Shown: positions 1-9,900, counted from the first letter of the stretch. The stretch: 10,880 bases of DNA from Podila epigama (GCA_015679605.1 JAAAVE010000908.1:1250-12129), one strand, 5' to 3'. Numbers and translations are program-made. Notes: generated by a model not told the origin, from the sequence alone.

Positions 1-108
1 AAAAAAAAAAAAAAAAAAAAGCAGTTTTTCCAGGGGGGATGGGGGAAAAAAGCTGAATGCATCTTTTTCACATTTCTTCAAACCTCATCTCACGCATCAC
101 ATCGCGCC
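1..108 (+). promoter_or_regulatory. 5' flank and leader of the dehydrogenase gene
   Basis: The window opens with 20 A residues, followed by a G-rich stretch (six Gs, AT, five Gs at about 33-45) and then C/T-rich sequence up to the start codon. This is probably proximal promoter plus 5' untranslated region. I see no convincing TATA box, and the transcription start cannot be placed. The A tract sits exactly at the window edge, so its full extent is unknown. Confidence 0.35.
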
Positions 109-116
109 ATGTATAG
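57..116 (+). other. Upstream open reading frame overlapping the dehydrogenase start codon
   Basis: An ATG at 57 opens a 19-codon frame that ends at a TAG at 114-116. It runs out of frame through the main ATG at 109. If transcription starts upstream of 57, ribosomes using this ATG would bypass the main start, so leaky scanning would be needed. The main ATG has G at -3, a fair context. Whether position 57 lies in the mRNA is unknown. Confidence 0.3.
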
Positions 117-2884
117 ACTCATTCGCTCTCAGACTGGCCAGCTCTTACAAACCCAGCGTCAACTTTCACCAAAGCTGTGGCGACCAAAAGCTCTCAACAC
201 TCGACTGTATGCGATGGCAAAAAACAACATTCATACGCCACCACTACCACCACCTCCACCACCTCCTCGGCCACAACGGTCGCGCTTGTACCGCGCTGGA
301 CGCAACTTTCTTCTCATCTTTGCCGGTCTCCCTGTTGCTGGAGGACTAGCCTGGTTCACATACGACGCCTTGTTTGAGGAGAAGGGTGATGTTTTACACC
401 AAACACGTCCACGTCACGTCGTAGGTGGACCCAAGAACCTGGTCATGACGCATGGATGTAGCGGGAGTGTTCTCAAGGCTGAGGAGATTCACAAGAACGA
501 TCCTCGGCAGCGACTTGTCATCCTGGGAAGCGGATGGGGTGTAAGTCGTTTTTAGTTCTTTTTTGTTTCCTCACCTCCATTCTCTCATCAACGGTTGATT
601 GAAAAGCAGTTGTTGGTTATAACTGGACTTAATGTATTCCTAACGAGATAACCCTTACAACCATTTAGGCCGTATCCGTTATTAAACAGCTCGATCCCAA
701 AAAGTTTCACGTCACCGTCATCTCGCCAGCGTGAGTAGATGATAAGGCATTTTCCCATCTTTGACTTGTACTCAACGACAATACGAAAAAGCTAACAATG
801 TCCCAATTGTTTACCAGAAATTACTTTCTCTTTACGCCGCTTCTTCCCAGTGCAACCGTGGGTACACTTGAGCTCAGGTAAAAAAAAAAAAAAAAAAGCC
901 TGCTAATGATGATGACGACGACGTTGCAGCAGCAGTTGTTGTATTGGCAGACACAGTTAAAAATAGTAATCATACTACATCCCTCACAGGTCTCTCATCG
1001 AGCCAGTTCGAAGATTGCTTTCCCGTTTGGGAGGGTACTATCTTGAGGGCAGGGCGGAGGACGTTGATTTTGAAAACCAGCTGGTTGAAGTCTCAGGCTG
1101 TCATGATAGCAAAGATCGCAAGTTCTATGGTAAACTATATCATGCAGCCTCAGGACTTATAATGATGACGTCCATTATGAAAATCCTGACCTTTTTTCAA
1201 CCCATATTCAATGTAGTACCTTACGACAAGTTGGTGATTGCTGTGGGCTCAGAGTCTGTGAGCCATGGAGTCGAGGGACTGGAGCATTGCAACTTTTTAA
1301 AATCACTCTCGGACGCACGCGACATCCGCAAGAGAGTCATGGAAAACTTTGAGAAGGCTAGCCTGCCCACGACAACCGACGACGAAAGACGTCAGCTACT
1401 TAGTTTTGTAATCTGTGGAGGAGGTAAGAAGAAGAAGGAAAAAGTAATTGTTAGAATATCAAAGTCTTGATGTGTTCTACATTAAGGGAAGGTTAGGTCC
1501 CAAGAAGACTCACAGGCTGGATATATATTTGTGTACATCTCATTTACACACATAGGACCAACTGGAGTCGAGTTTGCAGCAGAGTTGATTGACTTTTTAA
1601 AGGAAGACTTGGTCGGGTACTTTCCTGCAATTCCTCCAGAGGAGGTTCAGGTCATCCTAATTCAGAGTGCGGATCACATTCTTAACACCTATGGTACTGT
1701 GGACATCCAGGATTTTTTTTCTTTGCCATGATCGAAACAAGATTGTTGTATTCCTATTTATTGACATGGCTCATTATCTTCTGCTGTAGATTTACGGATT
1801 AGTGAGATGGCAGAGGCCAAGTTTAAGCGAGAGAATATCAATGTGATCACCAACTCGCGTGTGGTTAAAGTCAACCCAACTTCTGTCGTGTTCAGAGACA
1901 AAAACACAAAGAAAGAGACTACCGTACCATTTGGTGTCTGCCTGTGGTCGACTGGTGTTGGTATGACCCCACTGGTCAAGTCATTGGTTGCCAAGTTACC
2001 CAAGGAAACGCAATCGAATATACATGCCATTCAAACCGACCATTATATGCGCGTCCTGGGAGCTCCTCCAGGCACCGTCTATGCCATTGGCGACTGTGCC
2101 ACCATCCGTGAGTTAACAGAACATGATATGCTTGATAATCAGAGACTATGAACAAATCATCCTCACAAGTCTTGTATTGCCTTCTTCTTTTACCAATCTT
2201 TCTAGCGCAACCTCAATTCGTGGAAAAGGTCATGGAATTCTTGCAAGAAAACGACACCAACGGCGATAATGTGCTCAATTACGAAGAGTTCAGAGGCCTG
2301 GCAGATAAGATCATTGCAAAGCATAGTGTCCTCAAGGTGTTCCTGGCCCATCTGGACAAGGTCTTTGACACGTATGACAAGGATCACAACGGAACACTAG
2401 ACCTAGATGAGATTCGGGAGTTTTTGATCGACGCCGAGAAACATATTACATCGTTACCTGCAGTAAGTCAGCATCTAGAAAGGAAGCTGCATGTCAATAC
2501 TCCAGCAAGCATTGGGCACAAATAGACACTGATGGTCCATTTTGCCATTGCATCGTGCTTTTTCAATAGACCGCTCAAGTTGCAAACCAGCAGGGTAAAT
2601 ATGTTGGACGCCGTATCAACACACTTCATGAGATTGAGAACGACCCAGAAAAGGTTGCCAAACTTCCTCCATTTGCGTACACCCACCTGGGCTCTCTAGC
2701 CTACATCGGTGGCAATGATGCTGTGTTGGACATGGGCAAGGGTCTCGTCTATGGTGGAATAGGATCTGAGTACCTGTGGCGATCAGTCTATTTCAGTGAA
2801 CAAGTCTCTGTCCGCACCCGAATGTTGCTCCTCATGGACTGGACAAAGAGGGCGCTCTTTGGAAGAGATATCAGCAAGTTTTAA
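109..2884 (+). CDS. nde1: External alternative NAD(P)H:ubiquinone oxidoreductase with EF-hands, mitochondrial
   Basis: Type II, non-proton-pumping dehydrogenase that passes electrons from cytosolic NAD(P)H to ubiquinone on the outer face of the inner mitochondrial membrane. Nine exons: 109-540, 669-730, 818-877, 990-1129, 1217-1423, 1556-1693, 1790-2107, 2206-2462, 2570-2884; spliced length 642 residues, near the size of Neurospora NDE1. All eight introns are GT-AG and join in phase. Residues 1-40 are basic, like a mitochondrial presequence. A proline run (44-53) and one hydrophobic segment (about 66-85) follow. The FAD-binding motif is GSGWG (140-144). The nucleotide-binding motif is GGGPTGVE (299-306), split by intron 5. 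Gln337 ends the next strand (IQSADHIL); Gln or Asn there, instead of Glu, is associated with NADPH use. Two EF-hand loops lie at 469-480 (Asn replaces the usual Gly at loop position 6) and 510-521 (canonical DKDHNGTLDLDE), so calcium control is likely. The C-terminus ends WTKRALFGRDISKF, typical membrane-associating tail of the family. The choice between nde1 and nde2 naming is uncertain. Confidence 0.95.
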
Positions 2885-3104
2885 GCGAGGCGAAGATCCA
2901 TACTTTTCAATACGCACAAAACATATTCTTTCTTGTCCTCAACTCTTTGAAGAGGGGCAAGCGAGCAAACTGGAATTTCTACCCTCATGCTCTCCTAAAA
3001 TTGTCCACGATCATCTCGGTCATGCAGCATCGTTTTCGTCTTTTTTTATTTTTTATTCTCTTTGCACTCTCCTCCCATTTTAAACACAGAAAATATTTCG
3101 ATCC
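2885..3104 (+). other. Spacer between dehydrogenase and knottin-like gene
   Basis: 220 bases that must hold the 3' end of the dehydrogenase transcript and the promoter of the next gene. A T-rich block lies at about 3040-3062. No AATAAA hexamer is seen. In the frame of the following gene a TAA at 3081-3083 precedes the ATG at 3105, so no in-frame start lies between them. Confidence 0.5.
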
Positions 3105-3576
3105 ATGCACATCACATCCTCGGCCCTTCTTTTTGGCTTGATGATAGCCTTTGCGGTGCTCCGAGTAGACTCGTTACCACTCGATATTAACTTGGACGTA
3201 GCAATAGGCGACGATGTTAAGGATGCGGCTGATGAACAGAAAGAAGTGGCTGCATCATGTTCTCCTCATGCACAGGACATTGACCTAGGTGTGCACCTGG
3301 GTTTGCCCTCGGCGTAAGTCTAGTAGTTTAGTTCTTGACCACTTTTTTCAGGTCTAAAAAGTTCACATTGTTTTGTCAAATCTTTCTGCCAGTTTGGAGG
3401 ACAATAGACTACACATGAAATATGTCTAATCTTCATTTTATGATTCTCTTGCTGTGCTCAGGTTTGTTGCTCAAGCTCCCTGCAAACATATTTCTGAAAA
3501 GTGTTATCAGGATCACGAATGCTGCAGTGAAAACTGCGATCTCAGTATTTTATCCTGCTTGGAGCCTGCAGATTGA
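3105..3576 (+). CDS. Small secreted cysteine-rich protein with knottin (inhibitor cystine knot) pattern
   Basis: I do not recognise this protein as a named family. Two exons, 3105-3313 and 3462-3576, give 107 residues. The intron (148 bases) has a GTAAGT donor at 3314, a CTAAT branch-like site at 3426-3430, a pyrimidine-rich stretch and a CAG acceptor ending at 3461; it interrupts codon 70 after its second base. Residues 1-23 look like a signal peptide: hydrophobic core about 7-19, plausible cleavage after Val-Asp-Ser. Residues 24-76 form an acidic pro-region with one odd cysteine (52). The last 31 residues hold six cysteines (77, 84, 90, 91, 95, 102) spaced C-X6-C-X5-CC-X3-C-X6-C, the inhibitor cystine knot spacing; expected pairing 77-91, 84-95, 90-102. 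Such domains occur in protease inhibitors, antimicrobial or signalling peptides and channel-active peptides, so the role cannot be assigned. No dibasic processing site precedes the domain. The upstream in-frame stop at 3081 supports the chosen start. Confidence 0.72.
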
Positions 3577-3916
3577 TGATGTATCTTTTGCAACCACCCA
3601 CAAAATAAAAAAAGATATCGCAAGTGTAGGGGGTGACCAAGCCACCAGATTTCTCGTGGTTAAACCTTGTTGTTATTCAAATGAGCGCTCCTTATTTTTG
3701 AAAAAAAATAAAATAAAATAGTGTTTGAAGGCAAAAAAAAACGTTCTTCATTCTTCTTTCCTTTATTCATCTCTTCCATCTGTTGATCAACCCCACAGGT
3801 GTTTTTTACTGCATTTCATCCAGTGGTCCCTACTCTTTCATCACTAAATAACTACACTTCGACTAAAAACAGACGACAGCCCCTCGTCCTACACAAATTG
3901 ATGCAGTAGGTTCTTC
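3577..3916 (+). other. Intergenic spacer with 3' end signals and SWR1 promoter/leader
   Basis: 340 bases without a gene. AATAAA-like hexamers occur at about 3604-3609 and in the A-rich run at 3701-3720; either could serve the knottin-like transcript. The stretch from about 3742 to 3782 is C/T-rich, as in many fungal core promoters, and probably belongs to the SWR1 promoter. The last 70 bases are A/C-rich and look like an untranslated leader. No tRNA, repeat or further coding potential was seen on either strand. Confidence 0.5.
3901..3909 (+). other. Two-codon upstream open reading frame before SWR1
   Basis: ATG CAG TAG at 3901-3909 ends 7 bases before the SWR1 ATG at 3917. Neither ATG has a purine at -3, although the SWR1 start has G at +4. 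If it is within the mRNA, initiation at this minimal frame would need very short-range reinitiation, and could dampen SWR1 translation. Confidence 0.4.
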
Positions 3917-6900
3917 ATGGCCTCGGAATTTGATCCTGATGCCATGCCTATAGCAACGCCAGAACAAACACGCGACCCTGAGCTGAAAGACAGCTCTACA
4001 AGTGCTTCCGCCAATGAGTCACCAGCTTCTCAGGGCGATGAATTATCCATCACACCAAAAACAGAGGCAATGGACGACTCGACCACGGTTGATCCCTCTT
4101 TGCAGACCAGTGCGTCGTCAGCTTCGTCTTCTTCCTCAACACCTGACATAAAGGTGCAATCCACAGACCAGACAATAAAATCAGAGCAACTGCCTTCTAC
4201 CATATCCCCAACAGCAGCTTTGGGGCAACCTGAGGAGGATCAACTTCTCGTTGCCCCACCTGCCCCACTCAAACGTGGCCCTGGCCGACCCCCCCGGTCA
4301 CTTGTCATCAATAGGCCTGTCGTTGTCCCTCAGACCGTGCCAACATCGAGGCCACGACGGACTCAGCGCATCGTCACAAACACTTCTACAACAACAACGA
4401 CGACGACACAAGTAGAGTCACCCACTGTAGTCGCAGCTGCAGTACAAACAACGCACTCAACCGATGCACAGTCGAGGGTTAGTGGGCAACGCACCTCGAC
4501 TTGTACGCACCCCAGGGAAATTCCTCGATCCACCATCAGTGCCAGCAGCATCATCATCATCCAGCAGAGCCGTGTCAGCTTCCACCAGGGCTACACCAGC
4601 GAATCAGAGACCTCTCTTGACACAACAACGGCCTGTACCCGAGACCATAACAAAGCGTGGCCCGGGGCGACCACCGAACAATCCTCAAGTGCTACACATA
4701 CAACGAGCAGCAGCTGTTCAGGCACCAGTCTCCCCACCCCCACCACCACCACCACCACCGACCGTGCCTGTGAAGCGTGGACCTGGCCGACCTCCTCGCG
4801 TGCCACTGGAGATTAACGCACACCCTCGTGCGCCGCTGGCAGCCAATCCACGCCCTCGCAAGCCGCTGGCCGTTAACCCACCCCCTCGCGTAGCACTGGT
4901 GGTGGTGAACCCAAAATCAAGGTCAGCGCCTCCCACCATGGTGCGCACTCAAAACCAAGAAAAATCATCACCCAACTCTTCGCCACGAAGCGCGTGCTCG
5001 TCACCAGGAACATCCCGTCAAGTCCAAGTTTTTTCGCCACCAACAATCAAACGAGGCCCTGGCCGACCAAAACGCTCTGATAGCTCGCCAACAACTGCAC
5101 CATCCTCACCATCCCCCTGGAGACACAATCACACTCTATCAGCTGTGCCATCAACCTCACAAGGCACCTCTAGATCACATAAGCGTCACCTCGCCAGCGA
5201 AGGAGACGAAGCTGAGGCAATATCTAGCATGTCTAGTTCAGACTCGGGGTTCTCGCCACGAAAGAGACGAGTCCTGTCATTCTCAGAACAAGCGACTGCG
5301 GCACCCAAACCAACAAGAGCGCCATTACCAGAACCACGACTATTGACACCACTTGACAGGGCCCGTGATGCCTTGATCAAGGAATGGGAAAAGAAACTGC
5401 ACAACGTCATTGACCACCACGATACCCTGACCCGTGAACTCTTTCATCTTGAGTTTACTGGAAACTCTTTGACCTATGACCCCGTCAAGAACAAAGCTGA
5501 TCATAGCGAACCGATGTTGCGTGTAAGTGCATGCTTTGCGTGGAAAATAATACCTGTGACGTCATCCAAGTCTGACTGACAAGTGATATTTTCTTTTCTT
5601 TCTTTTTCATTTTCTTATCACCACGCGACATTAGTTCCTTCGTAACTACGATTTGCGGTCTCAGGTGCCGGACTTGGTCTCGACGGTACAGGTCAGCACC
5701 GATAGAGTATCTACAAGAAGAAGTGCCCATGAGAAACGTGAACAACTAGTCGATATGCTGCAACGGAATGTGGATGGAGCTCTGCCTATGCGACCTGATA
5801 TGGCGTCGGTACGGGAGAATGACTTCCTTCGCCGACAAACTCCTGACAAGAATAATTCTCAGTTTTCGAGCTTCGGGGACTTTTTGGATTCGTTTGTGTA
5901 CGACGAAGATGAGGAAATTACATCAGAAGAGGCAGAGAGGAGGTTGGGAGAAAAAGCAAAGGTGATGGAAAAAATCGAAAAGTTCAAGGCATCAGGAAGA
6001 TACGATATTGCGAACCGAGAACGTATCGCACCCTTTGTTGACCCATCCGTACCAAAACTTCACAAGAACTGGCTTATGGAGCACATCATGACGTCGTCAA
6101 AACTCATCAAGGAGGAAGGAAAGTTACATATGAAGCGAGCGCAAAAGGTGGGCAGGATGATCGAGAAATACCATGCGCTAAAGGACGGTGAAAGCGAGAG
6201 GCTACAAAAGCTTGAGGAGAAGCGAGTCCGTAGGCTCGCTAGAGCCACAGCGCTTGAAGTCAAATCAAAATGGGACTTTGTGGAAAAAGTAAGATGATGT
6301 TCATTGCACGGAAAGAGTCTAATTTTATTTTGATTGCTTGTGAAAGAAAAAAAAAAGGCTAACATACTTTCCCATGGTTTGTGTTGATACCCGTAGATTG
6401 TCCGTGCCAAGCACCAGGCTTTGATCAAGCAGAAAGAAGATGAAGTCAGAAGAAAACGGTTGAATCGAATTCTAAAGCACACAACTCAGATTCTGGAAGC
6501 CCAGCAGAATACACTCAGTGTTGGAACCTCTGAAACCCAGAGTAGTCCTTCTTCGAGTCAGATCGTGTCTGTAGCCTCACCATCATCGACATCTGCCAAT
6601 ACGAGTGAGGTTGCATCAGAGGTAGACGCGACAAGTCGCCGCTCTTCTTTGGCGCCTTCGATCACACCTTCAGCACCGTCGCCAAGACCAGATATCGATA
6701 CTGGTGATGATGCAGAGTTTACGGCTGTAGAGATGGAAGCCGACGACGAGGCGACGCTTGACCAGGAAGAATCTGGAAGCGAGGACGACGATGAAGAGCT
6801 CAGAGGCCTAGAAAACGAAATGGACATTCCTATCGAGGAGCTCTTGAAGCAATACGGATACCAACTTTCTGACAATGAGGAGAGCGGCAGTGACCATGAA

Positions 6901-9900
6901 GACAGTGATGTTGAAGAGGATGAGGTCACTGCAGAGACAGGAACAAATGATACCGAAATGTCTGTGGATAATGACGTCGAACAGGCAAAAGACGTGTCAA
7001 CATCAGTAGGAGACATCGACATGGAGTCCCTGCCCAACTCTCAAGAAATGGTTCAGGATGCTGATGAAAAGGTGCAGGCCGAACCAAGCTCTTCAAGCTC
7101 TTCAGAAGTGCCTGTTGTGGATGGGGAGGATGCGGGCGCAACCGATATGAGCCTTGATCAAGAGCGCGACAACAACGTATTGGACGTGAGTAGTATTGTG
7201 GATGCGATTCCAGAAAGAATCAAGGCTGTCAATAATCCATATTCGACTGCTAAAAAATATCGCCCCGTCAAACGGAGGCGCGTTGGGCTCAGTGACTTGT
7301 ACCGCGGCCCTCCGCTTCCTTATGACCCCTACGACGAGCAGGACGATGAACGTACAATCGAAGAGGACGAGCAGGAAGAGGATAGCGCAACAGAGTCTGC
7401 AGAAATCTCGATGCTCATGCGGGAGAAGGACATGTCCATCCTGAATTTGCTGGATCAAATATCGTACGAGTTGTCGAGCTCGGAGTATTCGGATTCCTAT
7501 TATGATTCAGACTCTGAGTACGAAGGCTCTGTCATAGGCTCCCCGCTACGGATTAAACCGGCAGATCCTCGATACGTGGTCACCCTTCAGGATGTGGGTA
7601 CCAGTCGAAAGTTCCCCACCCGACCCAACAGTGAGCTCACCGACACGGACACAGAGTATGACGATAAACGGACCATTTCTATCTATGGAACAGATGACGA
7701 ACTCTCCCTTGGCGACAAGTTGCCACTTCTCGACCCTATTGTACAGTACGAATCCAGGAGCGATGAAGAGGAGCACAATCAAGAGAATATGAGTATGGAT
7801 GTAGATGATAGAGAGAGTGGGCCGGAGGAAAGAGAAGAGGGAGATGACGAAGACGAGATGGAGGACAGGGTGGACACGACAGCCACTGGAGCCAACGTCA
7901 AGACAAAGATTCCATTCCTTTTGCGGCAACAGCTCCGTGAATACCAGCACGTTGGTTTGGACTGGCTTGCTAACCTTTACAAAAACGGACTGAATGGAAT
8001 CTTGGCCGACGAGATGGGTTTGGGCAAGACAATGCAAACGATTGCATTGCTCGCACATCTAGCATGCGAGTATGGCGTGTGGGGGCCTCATCTTATCGTG
8101 GTCCCTACCAGTGTCATGCTCAACTGGGAGATGGAATTCAAGAAGTGGTGTCCTGGATTCAAAATCTTGACGTACTACGGAAATCCCAAGGAACGCCTGA
8201 AGAAGCGACAAGGATGGGCTACTGATAATACCTTTCACGTTTGCATCACATCTTACCAACTTGTTCTCATTGACCATACCCCATTCCGACGCAAGCAATG
8301 GCATTACCTGATTCTGGACGAGGCGCACAACATCAAGAACTTTCGCTCGCAGAGGTGGCAAAAGCTGCTCCATTTCAATTCAGCCCGGCGCTTGCTGCTC
8401 ACAGGAACGCCACTCCAGAACAACCTGATGGAGCTTTGGTCATTGCTCTACTTCTTGATGCCAAATGGAACATCTGAAGCAATGCCTCAGGGATTCGCCA
8501 ACCTGAAAGAGTTTCAAGATTGGTTCTCTCAGCCTGTCGACAAGGTCATAGAGGGGAACGGGAGCGAGGAACAAGGTGCGGAAGCGAAGGCTGCAGTTGC
8601 TCGACTCCACACTGTGCTCCGACCGTACGTGCTTCGCCGTCTCAAGGCAGATGTTGAGAAACAGATGCCAGCCAAGTATGAGCACATTGTCTACTGCCGC
8701 CTCTCGCAGCGCCAGCGTTTCTTATATGACGACTACATGAGTCGTGCCCAGACTAAAGAATCACTGTCATCTGGCAACTTTATGAGCATTCTCGGTTGCG
8801 TGATGCAGCTCCGAAAGGTGTGCAATCATCCGGATCTTTTTGAAGAGAGGCCGATCAAGACTTCATTTGCTATGCCGCCAGCTACAGCCTCGTTTGAGAT
8901 CACAGAGTTTCTGGTACGGCGCAAGATGTTTAACGAGATTGACAAGGCTCGTGAAGCTGCTAACTTGACGTTTTTGGGGCTCGTTTTTACTGGCGAAGAT
9001 GGCGCCATGTCCCGGATGGATGTAAATTCACTCAAGAATCTATCGGCGTCCAGTCTCTTTTCAAAGAAGGTGCACAGTTTCAATATACCACATGCCAAGA
9101 CACTTCAAAGTTCGAGCCAATACCAAGACCTTCGACAGTACAGCAGCATGCGATTCCACAATCTCCAGAGAACGACCCAGCAACGCTGGAAGCAACTCCA
9201 GTATGTCAACAGAAACAGATGTAATCGTCAGATTTTATATGGAAACAGCTTGGTAGATATGATTCGGACGCCGACCAGGATGCGTGTAGGCTGTTCGAAT
9301 GTTCCAGACCAAGCTGCGGACCCTCGTCAGTATTTCCGGTACACGGATGCTCTCGCCAAAGCTATTGTGTCGAGCGAAGAACGCCTGGAACGAAGCCACG
9401 AGGAGCTGAAGCGCTTTGCCTTCGTGACGCCACAAATCCTAGTGAGGACTGACAAATGGTCGCCGTTGTTTATCAATGCGTCACCCTCCAACCTGGAGGT
9501 CGCATTGGAACGGTCCAAGGAAGTGTTTCATCCAATTGAGTCATGTTTGCGAGTACAGTTCCCGGATAAGAGACTTTTGCAGTTTGATTGTGGCAAACTC
9601 CAGAAGCTGGATAGTCTGCTGCGCGAGCTCAAGACTGGTGGCCATCGCGTCCTCATCTTTACACAGATGACCAAAGTGCTAGATATTCTGGAAATCTTTT
9701 TGAATATCCATGGGCATCGCTACCTCCGCTTGGACGGTACTACCAGCGTGGAAGACCGTCAGCATCTTACGGATCGGTTCAATTCTGATCCCAAGATCCT
9801 GGCCTTTATTTTGTCGACTCGATCTGGAGGCGTGGGTATTAATTTGACAGGTGCTGACACAGTCATCTTTTATGACTCTGATTGGAACCCTTCAATGGAT

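Larger units (their letters stand above)
4271..5075 (+). other. Cluster of four AT-hook motifs in the Swr1 N-terminus
   Basis: Minor-groove DNA-binding AT-hooks of the KRGPGRP type are encoded at 4271-4297 (KRGPGRPPR), 4653-4679 (KRGPGRPPN), 4773-4799 (KRGPGRPPR) and 5049-5075 (KRGPGRPKR). The first is in a different reading frame from the other three. Because the motif is nearly identical in both frames, both frames belong to one protein and are joined between them. Confidence 0.9.

Noticed and set aside
2796-3141. Two overlapping + strand open frames at 2796-3083 and 2947-3141
   Set aside because: The first overlaps the last dehydrogenase exon in another frame. The second is in the spacer and T-rich leader, with no signal of its own beyond composition.
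3422-3721. 99-codon open frame on the + strand
   Set aside because: It overlaps the knottin exon in a different frame, begins in the intron, and shows no domain or cysteine pattern. The alternative frame gives a far more specific product.
4794-4913. Possible CRISPR-like array
   Set aside because: The units are directly adjacent with no spacers, lie in a coding frame and keep amino acid periodicity, in a eukaryotic gene.
4464-5579. AT-hook region as an independent intronless gene starting at 4464
   Set aside because: Its end coincides with a GTAAGT donor at 5523 that joins in phase to the HSA exon, and a fourth AT-hook lies upstream in the other frame, so it is an internal part of SWR1.
6060-6482. 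140-codon minus-strand open frame
   Set aside because: It is antisense to the HSA exons and crosses a well-supported SWR1 intron; no domain seen.
6558-7037. 159-codon minus-strand open frame rich in serine
   Set aside because: It is antisense to the acidic Asp/Glu and Ser-coding stretch of SWR1, which automatically reads as serine-rich on the other strand.
7546-8058. 170-codon minus-strand open frame
   Set aside because: It is antisense to conserved SWR1 sequence including the first ATPase motif. There are no recognisable domains and it is best explained as a shadow.
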